DNA of 64,000 nt. Origin: Pohlia nutans (lineage: Eukaryota; Streptophyta; Bryopsida; Bryales; Mniaceae). The stretch is taken from the NCBI GenBank assembly GCA_022496805.1, contig CM040106.1, positions 4,960,001 to 5,024,000 of the forward strand, read 5' to 3'. How positions within the stretch are numbered: position 1 is the first letter of the stretch; each line of letters opens with the position of its first letter. A program made the translations under genes and the position numbers. This document shows positions 15,861 to 27,010 of this stretch, in pieces. The notes under the pieces are model-generated. The model worked only from the letters and a program-made list of their open reading frames with translations, was not told the origin of the DNA and made no database searches.

Positions 15861-16314
15861 AGAAGCTAATATATATGCATTGCAATAGAGTTTTGTTTTC
15901 ATTTTTGCAATGGGGAGTCATCGGGAGTTGGAGGAAGAGGTGCAAGAAGGAGGGCTCCTATCCCCAGTGAGGAACGTGATGAATGTCGAGTCTAAGGTTT
16001 TATATCGGAAACCATGGCAGCCATCTGTTAAACTATAGCATCGGAGGTTTGGACCCAAGCCATACCAATTCAAACTAGTTCCTTTCCCAATGAAGGCGTA
16101 CGGTGAAAATTTCACCAGTAGTAGTACATAGAAGTCATTGCTGAAGCGACCTGTTTTGAAGAGGACAACATTACCACCCAAGGAAAAACCCTTGAAATTT
16201 CAAGTGATTTTGAAATGCAATTGTAGTTATAAAGTGTCATGCAATCATGAGTTTGAAGAATGCAAGAACCCTGAAGAAAAAACATGACAATGAGACGTAC
16301 AGAATGAGGGGAAT

Positions 16315-16515
16315 TTTGGGCGGGGATGGGCAGTCGGGTGGAGGCAGATGGGGCTGGGACAGTCAGCATAGGGTAGTCGGGATGGGGTTTGGGTAAACGG
16401 GGAGGGAGCAGTCGGAGAGGGCAAACGGGGAGGGGGCCGTCCGCGTGGGCAGACGGGGAGGGTCCATCGGCGAGGGCAGACGAGGAGGGCAGACGGGAAG
16501 TGGGCAGTCGGGTGG
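16315..16515. repeat. Second G-rich minisatellite right of the hAT gene
   Basis: About twenty degenerate units (GGGCAGTCGGG, GGCAGACGGGGA, GGCAAACGGGGA and similar) with frequent GGGG runs. Together with the arrays at 9,835-11,040, 12,345-12,482 and 15,765-15,860, this motif brackets the hAT transposase on both sides. Confidence 0.75.
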
Positions 16516-19500
16516 AGATGATGGGTAAAACTATCTGACTTTACTGACGGACCTTAATTTCACCAAAAGTCCACATCATCAAGTAGTCCACGTCTGCACG
16601 TCAGATACTGACGTGTCGACATGCGGGGTAAAAGTGAAAAAAAAATTACCTGGTAAAAAATCGGGCCGGCATGATCCCGAAACGATCCAGCATAATGCTG
16701 GCATGACATCATGCCGGTATGACACAACATTGTGCCGGGATTTATCTCCGACACGACACGATGAACAATCCTACATGCACTTAGATGTGTGATTGCTATG
16801 ACCAATATTTTTTTGAAATTTTTGAAACTCAAAATTCAAGATTATTTTTCAATTTGATTACGAATAAGATTACACCCTTCAATTCACCCCTTGGCCACTA
16901 TCATCACATCTACAATTTGGTGTCACCAGCTAAACATATCTACACCCTTGAAATACTATGTACCCTAAATAGTTGGTGAACCAATCACAATCACTATCCA
17001 TGGGTGATTATTATTGTCCATCAATCTAGGATACCAAATACTTCCTTAAATTAGTTATTGAGGAATGTATTTAAATATCATTATATTTGGTGTTCATTTT
17101 ATGTGGCTCTCTCACCCACCCTAAATTTTCAACATTAAATATAAACACTTTTCTTCCACCTCTCACAAAATCTCATGCTTACAATGGTAGGATGCGATTG
17201 CTCTAACAATTTAGTACTATTAATGTTTCTTTACCTTCTCAAGTTGGCCCATGCCAAATTGTTGTATGCAAATTTTTTAAAGTGCTCACGTGCATAGTAA
17301 TGAGATATTATGAACTTTAAAGTAAGTATTTGAGTTCCTTGAATTAAAGTATAGGAAGAAGTTGGTTCCACATAGATCATATCATTATGCAATCTTTTTT
17401 GGGCAAAGCTATTGAAAATGACAATTGTAGGATTTGAACCTACATATAAGAGTCCATATACTTTGTTGTCTTCTATAATAATATGTTTAAAGCCCAACAT
17501 GTATCATTACCAATCCAAGCATACTTACTTTAATACAAATATAATGCTCATGCTCCTTAAATATGATATTGCACAACTGTCCAAAGAAATAAGCACAAGC
17601 CTCAGAGAACAATCGTCCATTGCGAGCTACCTCAAAATAATGAGTAGAGTCAGAGGTAGCCGCAACGACGACTATTGTGGAACAGAAACTCTCCGAAAAC
17701 ATTTGTAATGGACTTCAACATGACAATGACCAATGGATCAGGAATCTCTTCAAAAATATTTATTCAGTGGTTGCTATGGGGGTATCGTAAAGAAGTATGC
17801 AAGAAATTTAAGAATGAACTTGCGGCGGATGTTTAGAATATACCTGCAAGTTGCAGGACAGTTTGCACCAATTTTTATTTGATAATGAAAACTATAAACT
17901 TTAATTTAACTGAGGGTTTCCTAAAGCCTAACATAATACAAACAAAGACCTATAATAAAACAATGAGATGTCTAATTGAGATTCAGAGGTTACTTTGAAG
18001 ATACTTGAGATTCATCAGTGTTCTTCCTTGAACCAACAAGATTCTAGAAGCAAGGTTTGTATTGATAGTAGTTGTGACTTGACACCACCAGCTAACTATT
18101 ATACATTTGAAGAGGGAAAATGAAACACACTTGTGATCAAGACCAACATCCTAAAAATACACAAGAGCATAACCTCTAGAGACTATACAATGCCCACATA
18201 CATGAATAAATTTCAACAACAAAGGAGTGATCAAATGCGGATTTCAAGAACCGCTTTGTATACGCAATGTATTCACAATTTCACTTGTCGCCAAGACAAA
18301 CAGTCCTACAAAATTGAGTGAGTAGGGTAACAAACAGCTCTTTTGTCAAAATATGGCATATTGAGGTTTACCATTTGAGATATACTTTTTCCAGTCCGTT
18401 ACATACGATGATGCAAAGAGCAAATATATGATAGAGAATAACTTGCAACTCCAATTTCCCATGTAGAACATCCAAACAAAAGTAATGAAGATGCTAAACC
18501 CTAATACCTTATCAAAGAGATGGTACAATCCCACATTGTACTACAGAATACTATGCAAAATGCTCCGCTACGGCTTCGGCTCAAAACGCTCGTAATAATT
18601 GCCTGCATTGCAAAGCGTCACCGCCCTTCACGAATGTGACTTGCAAATCCGTCACAATCTCCACATCTCTCAGCTCCGCCTCCATGCCTTGAATTTTGAA
18701 TGAAATATTCAATCACTCTCCTGCAATGAATTATCATTCTTGAAAACCTAACTCTTAGTGCCACTGTCGATTCAAATACTTCACCGAGGATTTGGTAAGA
18801 CTCAATCTATCAGGTCTCAAAATAACATAAAGACTTAAACTCTGGAATGTCAATAGCTTCACAATACTTACATTCCCAGTAGAGTAAACACAATTGTCGC
18901 TAGGGTTTACAAAAAAAGAAAGTTAACCTGGATTGATTCCCAATTCCTGCATCGGGACTCAATTGATGGGTCGGCCGTGACGCAAAAATGTTGCGAACGG
19001 TCCGCTCAAAAATCGGTCAGTCTCGCTTTCCACCACATTGCTTGGCAAAGAAACGCTTACTAATAATGATTCAACACAACTCATGGTCAGCAAAATATAT
19101 TCCCGCATTCAACCAACAACGACATTGCCGCATTGAAAGAATTGGAGGACTCAGAAAGCCGCCACAAAGAAATTTGTGGATTCCCAATTCAATTCTTGAA
19201 CGGACACAATTAAACTGAGCACTGGAGAATAACGTAGTCAAATTGAGCACCGGAGAATAACGTGGTCACAAAATGGATTTGTGACCAATATGAAGGAATT
19301 CAATGCATCTACCACCGCCTCTCGCTGCGCTCCACATCCTCCACTTACAACCGGGACAATAAGGATAGAATCCACGCTACCACTGGCAGGGCCACACGCG
19401 GCACTGAACCAATTCCTGGGCGGAACAGTCGACTGAGACATACTGAGTTGTATTGTATAATAGATATCTAAAAGGTTTAGGTATAATTGAGTATTAGATT

Positions 19501-22500
19501 AACTAGTGGACATTAAAATATAACTAACTATTGTCATAACATCGACATACGGTGATTTACTTAAGTAGTTAGACAACATATGAATTTCTCTAATACATTG
19601 TGAGATAAGAATCATGAAGTAAAATTTTGAAAGGTTGTACACAAGGAATTCTACGCTCTTGTTAAATTTCACTTAGAACAAAATCTATTTAGAACTATTA
19701 TTAAATCAATAAAATTTATATGTAGAAATATTTTTTTGGTGAAAAGACAGAATGTCTCACTTTTTATAGAAAGAATGTACATCTTGACTAAAATCACACG
19801 TTACAAGTTTTATAATTTTAGATTTTTATTGGTTTAAAATCTTAATGATTAAAATTTAGCCTCAAAATTTTGACTTTCTTACTTTTTATTCTTAAAATTG
19901 CAATAATTTTTTTAATGTATACTTATTTCATGTTGTTTGGAATATTTTTTGATTTTTTTGTAGTGTATGATATGAAAGGAAAAGGAAAAGAAATTAAAGT
20001 CAAAATTTAATCATGAAGATTATAATCAATAAAAATCCAAAATTCAGCTAACTTGTAACATTTGATTCTAATCATTATAGAGAGTTTGAACCCTACAACA
20101 GGCTCCTGCCGTGTTACTAGAAAACTAGTTGAGCTGTATACCAATGACAAATTATTGACAAATTTTGGTGTCAAGTTGAGTGAATTTCGTGAATTCAACA
20201 GTTATTACAATGAGAGCTTTCTATCGGTTGTCTTGGTATGGCATAGGGTGTGATTCATGAACTGCTTTGGTATCTCACCATGCTCTAGATGAACTAAATT
20301 GCATGATGCTTTTGATCATGGCCACTAGACAGTGCTCAAAATGCAAGTATATCTATGATTGGATGACTTGATACAAACGCTCTGTTGATAGAGGACTCTG
20401 TGCCTGATCACACTTCAATCATGGATATTGGTACATGCATGGCTTGGCCTAAGCTCTAGCAGCCAATTAAAAAAGCATGCCTCCTAAGTACATCCAACCT
20501 CCCTAGGTAGAGATAGGAGAAAAAGCATTTCTGAAAGGAAACAAAATTCGTGAGACTCCCTTATAATCCCTCCTCTAAGGGCCTTGTTGAAAGTTCAAAC
20601 TTTCTCTAATGCAAGATGTACATTCTTCCTATAAAGAGAAATGAGATATATTTTTTACTTTTCACAAAAAGTACATTTTTACATAGAAATTTCATTCAAG
20701 TAATAATAGGTCTAAATCTATTTTTTTCTCAGTGAAATTGAACATGAGTATTGAATCCCTTTTGTACAGTACAACATATCCAAATTTTACTTTATGATTC
20801 CAATTTCTCAATTTGTAAGAGGACTCATATGGTAGCCAACTACCTAAGTGAGTCACTGTAGGACTAAGTAATTTTCTAACACTAAAATAATTGTACTTTC
20901 ACTCCAAACATTTATCAAAAATGCCCTTGGATTAAGTGAAGTGCTAGTCATATGCACAAGAATGCCTGACTAGTGTATTAAAAAGTGGTAGGGATACAAC
21001 AAATTTATTGTAGTTTTAAAGTAATAATAAATAATTAATCATTGCATACAATTCATTAATATTGAATTACTTTTTTCTTTAATTGGATTTTTGGTCCCAT
21101 CTTTGCAGCTCAAAGTCTAAATTTGGGACTAGATTGTATGTTGTACCTCAACGGTTGCTAAAACGTACTTGGTTCCTTTTTCTTTTATGAATCACATTTT
21201 GTCCAAAGTGAAACACTTGAAGGAAGGCTTCAACTTCATTGAATGCATGCATTGAAAATGGGAGAAAAAAAATAATAACACCAAATAACTTATCAATCAT
21301 TTATAAGTCTTAATCGGCTCTATCCTTTGAACAAAGACTATGGCATCAAGTAGCACAATCCTACATTGACTTTGATTTTTCAACCAGAGCTTCTAATTCC
21401 TATCTACAACCGCATTCGCACTACACACAAATGGGAGGGTATTGAGGTATGGGTATCAAACATTGGATCCAAATATGGATTCAATTTCACGATGTGTTTT
21501 AGGTCTTTTGGGCCGAGGGGGGGGGTCTGATTGGTCGGGAGGGGAGGTGTATCCAATTAGCATGGCTCCCTGAAAACCTTTAAGCGGTTTACGCTGCAGC
21601 AAAACAGTCATATAGTCATGTGTGAGGTTGCCGTGGTGAAGGAAGTCGTGCTTGGTAACTTTGCCTAACAAAGTACAATTCACGACATCTAACAATGACG
21701 GTCCCAAGTTCTTTGTACATTTGAAAGATGGTGAGTTCGAGATCCTAGAGCAAACACAAATTTTTAGACTGGATATGGCTATAGCAAACGACATCAATAA
21801 AAGTGAGTGTTGATTAATATTCCATTTTTCTTTTGTTCTTTTTTATGAGTGAAGGGTCTGTCGGAGTTGAATTTGTCAATGGAAATTTTTAGCAATAATT
21901 TTCAACATAAATTTTCAGAAGGTTCCGTTCTGTTTTTTCGCTTAGAAGGAACTTAATGCAATAAAAATAATTTTGTATTGGCTCAATCTTGTTGACATGC
22001 TTAGTTACTCCGTGTAATGTGGTCTTGTGAAACTGCGTGTTTTGGCTTGAAATTTTAACTCAATTCAAGTTGTCACTAGAACAAGAATTTTGGAATTTTG
22101 TGAACGATATCAAGTAACGCCTATTTGATACAAGGAATGCTTACGTGACAATAAAAGGACAATTATTTAATCTAGAGCTCCAACTAATAGAAGATTTTAA
22201 ACTATTGCTTATGTATGTTGTGGTGCAGAACTTAAAGTTCAAGTCATGCTTATGTACATTGTAGGTTTTCTAATTTCGTAATTGCCAAAAGTAATTCACA
22301 TCCTTGACCAAGTTTTATAAGTCTACATAGCAATCATGCCCGAGTAGGGCACTTATACATGTATTTAATAACCCATCTGCGACAAAAGGGTATTTATCAT
22401 GGGGCTATTTATCTAAGAAATTGGAATTCTTTACACCCTATCAATACAAATAAATCTAAATTTTGTCATTTTAGATGATCCTATTTGTATTTATAAAGTT

Positions 22501-22800
22501 GCAAGTGAACTAGTTTCTAATGCCTTATGTTCCTTATAATTTTTATATTTGACCCCATGAATGACAAACTATAGGACTCTTAAAAGTTTGCAGTGAAAAT
22601 TCAATAAACCATGTCTAGATTGAAAACATCAAACAATGTACCAAAACATAAAAACCTGAAGCAATTATAGGACCTCCTGTTGTTCCAAGACATACATCAA
22701 ACAATGTCCAAATCAAACGAGCTTGAAGCAAGCAAAGTTGAGAGAAGCACAAAAGTAAAATAAAAATGAATATCTAAGCTCAATTCTATTCTCAACTCTT
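16516..22800. other. Mostly featureless AT-rich spacer
   Basis: Between the hAT region and the gene remnants at 23 kb I see no assignable gene. There are interleaved partial inverted repeats at 16,600-16,760 (GCCGGCATGAT, TGCCGGTATGAC, TTGTGCCGGGAT) and a short copy of the dispersed AT-rich repeat at 16,780-16,890. Two stretches look coding-like on the minus strand. One is at 17,588-17,702 (reading SESFCSTIVVVAATSDSTHY). The other is a 35-codon frame starting with ATG near 18,685 (MEAELRDVEIVTDLQVTF). A 114-codon minus frame at 21,456-21,797 is also open. None has a domain I recognise. Confidence 0.3.
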
Positions 22801-22810
22801 GTGTTTTAGA

Positions 22811-22905
22811 ACACATTGGATAGCAATGGAATTCATTTTTGTGTTTAGGAACACATTGGATAGCAATGGAATTCATTTTTGTGTTTAGGAACACATTGGA
22901 TAGCA
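22811..22905. repeat. 40-bp tandem repeat, about 2.4 copies
   Basis: ACACATTGGATAGCAATGGA begins at 22,811 and 22,851, and its first part again at 22,891, giving an exact 40-bp period with essentially no divergence. Recent slippage or duplication is likely. Confidence 0.9.
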
Positions 22906-23091
22906 ACATAACTTAAAAGTATTATACCTTGAACAACATTTACAAGACATTTATAGGGTGTTCATCCACGTGCCGGAAAAGTTCGGCAATTTTGCAACTT
23001 TGAGGTCTTCGAGAGCCGTGAGTTGAAGTGGACAAAATCCAAGAGCATTAGTAGAGATCTATGCTACCATGAAGCACTCCTCGTTGTCTTC

Positions 23092-23194
23092 CTAGCGACG
23101 CAACAAGAATTCAAAGGGCCATTCTACTACGTCATTTTCTTCAAGTGTTACACGAAGCCCAGCATAGGTTTCTCCCTCTACTAGATCAATTTTT
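23092..23194 (-). pseudogene. Coding-like terminal exon, protein not recognised
   Basis: On the minus strand, an acceptor-like CACCCCAG at 23,202-23,195 is followed by an open segment. It reads KIDLVEGETYAG, then LRVTLEENDVVEWPFEFLLRR, and ends at TAG (23,094-23,092). Codon choice and amino-acid balance look protein-coding. The preceding sequence is open in a different frame (TRVLAVDEDGLTP, 23,259-23,197), so either the splice site is real or one extra A in the AAAAA run has shifted the frame. It lies downstream of the FCA-like exons on the same strand but does not resemble FCA. Function unknown. Confidence 0.35.
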
Positions 23195-23477
23195 CTGGGG
23201 TGTCAAGCCATCCTCATCAACCGCAAGGACTCGTGTCCGTAGCACCATCCTTTAGACTTGCAAAGAATTTTCTACCTCCATAGTGAAAAACCACTTGTTG
23301 AGTAAGAACACCTAAAAGAATTCTCAAGAAAAGATAACGAAGGACAAGGCAAAGTAATGCGGTGCACATCCCTACCATGTGCACCGATAATACAATGTGC
23401 AAAGCTAAATAAGACTTTACACTACAAACAAGAAGCAATTTTAAAACATAGGAATGAAATGACGGCACAACAAGCAC

Positions 23478-24078
23478 CTTGCTAATTTCTAGTCCTTTTG
23501 TCCTTGATAATGGCTACTTTAAAAACATTTCCATGCTCAGCAAACATTGGTCGCATTTGTAATATATTTGTATCAGCATCCAACCAAGAAGAACAACAAA
23601 GAAACAAAAAAGCCAACAATTTTCAAACTCCACAAATGCAGTAGAGTTACTAGAGTTATCCTAAAAGTCAAATGGCATTTGAACAAGATACCATGTGTTT
23701 TGCTTTAATACACTCTTACTTGTTCAATCTAAATATTTCAAAGATGTAGAAGAGCTTAGTGGCCTCTCATTATTAGGTGTGTAAAAGCTTAGTGGTCTCT
23801 CTTTGTAATCTCTTATACACCTAATAGTGAGAGACCACCAAGCTCTTTCAAACTTAATAACTATTTACAATGGACAAATAAGAGTACATTAAATCAAAAC
23901 ACATGGTATTTTATTCAAACGCCACTTGACTTTTAGGATAACTCCACTATATGCAATGTTTTAACCAAATAAAAGAAAATCAACCGGTGCAACAAGAGTC
24001 AACTACTAACTTCATCTTTTGTAATTGTTTGGAGCACGGAACTAACAAAAAGTTTGACGAAAGCACAATCGGCCAAAT
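23478..24078 (-). pseudogene. FCA: FCA-like RNA-binding protein fragment (first RRM), degenerate
   Basis: Two minus-strand exons reconstruct most of an RRM. Exon 24,078-24,011 follows the acceptor TTTTGACAG and reads FVKLFVSSVLQTITKDE, containing the RNP2 strand. It ends at a GTTAGT donor. Exon 23,556-23,478 reads MRPMFAEHGNVFKVAIIKDK and then RT, close to RRM1 of the plant flowering-time and 3'-end-processing protein FCA (HGNVLEVALIKDKRTG). It ends at a GT in phase with the RNP1 exon of that family. Two lesions: the second exon's acceptor reads ACAA instead of ACAG, and TAG at 23,484-23,482 sits where FCA has Gln. RRM2 and the WW domain were not found. A foldback element lies in the intron and a CACTA element just upstream. 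Confidence 0.6.
23653..23944. mobile_element. 292-bp foldback element (MITE-like) in the FCA-like intron
   Basis: The left end GAGTTATCCTAAAAGTCAAA and the right end are inverted copies. Pairing continues inward (ATACCATGTGTTTTG.TTTAAT, ACTCTTA.TTGT, AGAGCTT.GTGG..TCTC, TATTAGGTGT), so nearly the whole unit can fold into one imperfect hairpin. No coding. The target duplication is not clear. Confidence 0.7.
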
Positions 24079-24092
24079 CTGTCAAAACAACA

Positions 24093-25367
24093 CACTACTA
24101 GAAAATTCAGCGTCCAAATCAATAGAGATGCGTTGATATTTTCTATTGATTTGGTTGCGTCGTACCGGTCAATAATCAACAGAAATCTGTAAATATTTTC
24201 TGTTGATCTGGTCACCAAAAAATTATAAAAATTAAAATTAAAAACTTTATTTTGTTGCCCAGATTTTTTGGACAGCCAAGCTTTAACACCACGGTTGTCA
24301 CTCAGGTTTGAACTCAAAACCTCACATTTATTACTTAACACTCCCAAATCAACATATTTAGAATTTGATGAACAAAATGTAATTTATTTTTTACATACAC
24401 TTACAATTTGATGTTTTGGAACTTAGCATACTTTGGCAGCCATTTTGACATAGTAAAATAAAAAAATTTAAAACTTTTTGGCCATAAAAAACTGGGAAAT
24501 CAAGTTAAGTTTCTTCTCCAAAAATTTGTTTGTGGTTTTAAGCCTCCAATCAAACGCTATAGAAAAAATTCAAAGAGGGTGTTTGAAAATATCAAAGAAA
24601 GTATTCCTTGCTACCCCACTCTGAATTTTGTTTATAACTTTTGAATGGAGGCTCAAAATCACAAACGGATTTTTGGAGATGAAACTTAACTTCATTTCCC
24701 AGCATTTCTTAGTTCAAATTTTTTTCAAAGAATTTATTCTACTATGACAAAATGGCCACCAAAGTCTGCTGACTCTTTTTTGTTTTTTTAATTGTGAATG
24801 ATTAAGTTAAAAAAGAAATTTAGAGTACATTGAACTTCAACCATGGTATTTAAATGTTGCCCAAATAAGGGTGTTTCAAATGTTTTAAGTGTTTTGAAAG
24901 TCATAATTGTGTACTTTGATGCCTTTCAACTTTGGGGATTATGTTCACAATCTTGTTAAGAGTTTGTATAAAGAATTTGAAACCAATTGGATCTATTTGT
25001 CATGGGTGCCCGAAATTGCCCAAAAATTAAAAAAATTACCTTTTGAGAAGTTGAGTCTATAAATTGAAAAATATTTCAAAGATTTTATAATATTCCAATA
25101 GATTCCACAATATTTTAATAGAATCTAGAATATTCCAATGTATTTTCAAAATATTCTAAATAGATTCCAAAAAATTCCAAAAAATATTCTAGATTCACTA
25201 AAAAATTGTTGATTTGGTCATTGTACTATTCAAATCAACAAAACGTTGGTAGCAAACTGTTGATTTTTATAAAAAGTTTAAAAATCAGTGAAATTGGTCA
25301 TTAGAGTGTCCGAAACAACAGAAATTAGTTGATTTTTTGTTGATTTGGTCAGGATATTCTAGTAGTG
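24093..25367. mobile_element. 1,275-bp non-autonomous CACTA element with ACA target duplication
   Basis: The ends are CACTACTAGAA at 24,093 and TTCTAGTAGTG finishing at 25,367, perfect inverted CACTA termini. They are flanked by a direct 3-bp duplication ACA (24,090-24,092 and 25,368-25,370), the length expected for this superfamily. Subterminal repeats such as TTGATTTGGTC and (T)GTTGATTT recur at both ends. There is no transposase, and the interior is filled by a foldback element (24,423-24,772). A B-box-like minus-strand sequence near 24,305 hints at a SINE remnant. The insertion point is 14 bp from the FCA-like acceptor. Confidence 0.88.
24423..24772. mobile_element. 350-bp foldback element nested in the CACTA element
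   Basis: The left arm (TTAGCATACTTTGGCAGCCA at 24,423) is inverted at the right end (GGCCACCAAAGTCTGCTGA, ending about 24,772). Pairing continues inward through GACATAGTA, TCAAGTTAAGTTTC, CCAAAAAT and GGAGGCTC / AAGCCTCC blocks. Non-coding hairpin-type element. Confidence 0.65.
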
Positions 25368-26320
25368 ACACCAGCTTGATTAAATATTTGTGCAAGTCTC
25401 GAGATGATATTTTCTCACACTTAATCAAAAGATTACTTTCTAACCGAAAAGCATAGGAACATATCATAAACAAGAAGTGCTCCATGAGTACGAAACTCGG
25501 GAATATACACAACATCTGTAGAATGATTTGAATACTGCTTAAGAACCCGCACTGGCCACCACAAACACCAAGATTTATGTGATTAGTGCGCGGTACTATT
25601 TGTGACTTCTAGATTGAAATTCACTAACACGAACAATTACAACCTATCAAAGTGCTCAAGCTCTATCCTCCTGGAAAACTACCTATTTAAAGTGATAGAA
25701 ATCTTAGCAAACTGTGAAAAAAAGAAGGCAAATCAATTAAGTATACAATTCAGACAACCGAAACATGGAAAACGTCATTTTTCAAACCAAACAAAACCCA
25801 ACACATTCCATATCGTCATCCCGTATATCTATCTCCAACTGTAATACTCCTTAGGGTTTCAAAAACGGCAACAATTGTCACCACTACTCCTTCCGATCAT
25901 ATGCCCTAAAATAAATACTCTACTTCTAGCAAACATCAACTGAACATGTACCTTGTCTTTTTCTGCAACTGAAGTCATGGTTTCTAGCATTAAAAAACAA
26001 CGTATCATTTCTTTTGCAACCAAAATCTAAATAACTATAAGAATTCTTAAGACCACAGCTGCCGCAATGCAACAGAAAACAGGATGATTGCATTAAAGAA
26101 ACACATTGAACTAGATGTTTCAATCGCTTGTAATGAACTAGTTTAAAGAATCACATTTATGTGAAGAGTTACAATATGTGAATGCGTTCATGCGCACAAT
26201 GCACAAATTAGGGGAAAACACGTAAGAATTGCTCCTCTACATAATCAAAAAGTACGCACTAAACAAGGTAATCCGAGCTTATTAACATCGAAACAAAACA
26301 AAGTAAAGTACAGTTTGGCG

Positions 26321-26747
26321 CTCGGGGAGTTCACTCAATGTATTTTATGTGTATCACGTGCGAACAAATCTTTGACCCCCTATATTACATTGTAAATAAT
26401 CAATCAAACAACTTGAAAAAATTATAGGATGTTTCTTTATGTTGAAAGTTTATATTGTGAAGTTTTGGGAATTTTTTTTAATCAAATGAATTTCTTACAA
26501 ATTTTTGAAGTAAATAAATACACTATACAACTAATTTCAGTATTTTAGAGCTAGTTTCAATTGTGTTTTTAGAATTGGTTTTGAATTTAATTGAAATAAG
26601 AGTTTTCTAAAATGAAAGATACAATGTTTATGTGACCACACTCAAAAATTTGGAGCTAAATCAAATTTTATAAAAAAGTATATAGGGAGTTGAAAATCAC
26701 TTGTTCGCACGTGATACACATAAAATACATTGAGTGAACTCCCCGAG
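26321..26747. mobile_element. 427-bp MITE, copy 1
   Basis: The terminal inverted repeats of about 47 bp begin CTCGGGGAGTTCACTCAATG and contain TATCACGTGCGAACAA. The flanks are GTTTGGCG (26,313-26,320) and GTTTGACG (26,748-26,755), an 8-bp duplication with one change. The interior is AT-rich and non-coding. It is the same length as copy 2 at 28,356-28,782 and nearly identical to it. An 8-bp duplication fits hAT-type mobilisation, though the termini are not the usual CAGGG type. It lies about 110 bp beyond the donor of the exon at 26,856-27,010, so probably inside an intron. Confidence 0.88.
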
Positions 26748-26855
26748 GTTTGACGATTGAAGCCTATTGCACAATCTAAGCAAACAAGGCATCAAAACCT
26801 TTCAAAACGCGGCGTAACCGATCCCGGATTTTAAAGCAAAAAAAGAGAGATATAC

Positions 26856-27010
26856 CGTGACCGCCGTGCACGGGAGCGCCCGAGCTATCTTGCTTTTGAC
26901 CAGACAACGAAGTTGGCGTTGAAGTACTTTGGTTGAAGCTACTATTATCCACGGTTGTTGCTCGCGATAATGCCATTGCGCCTGTTCAAGCACAGGAAAT
27001 TCGAAAACAC
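26856..27010 (-). CDS. Putative first coding exon of an unrecognised split gene
   Basis: On the minus strand an acceptor (TTTTTGTGCAG) ends at 27,011. It is followed by 34 bp of leader, ATG at 26,976-26,974, then 40 codons beginning MALSRATTVDNSSFNQSTST and ending near APVHGGHG, and a GTATAT donor at 26,855. Ser/Thr-rich, likely disordered. The continuation is unclear: possible downstream exon pieces on the same strand are MTSVAEKDK (25,979-25,953, followed by GTACAT) and a stretch reading VVYIPEFRTHGALLVYD near 25,510-25,460. I cannot join them with confidence or name the protein. It could share a transcript with the FCA-like exons further down. Confidence 0.35.

Noticed and set aside
17413..17490. 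tRNA gene on the minus strand (good T-arm GTAGGTTCAAATCCTAC)
   Set aside because: No matching acceptor stem or D-arm could be found, so it is at most a SINE or tRNA fragment.
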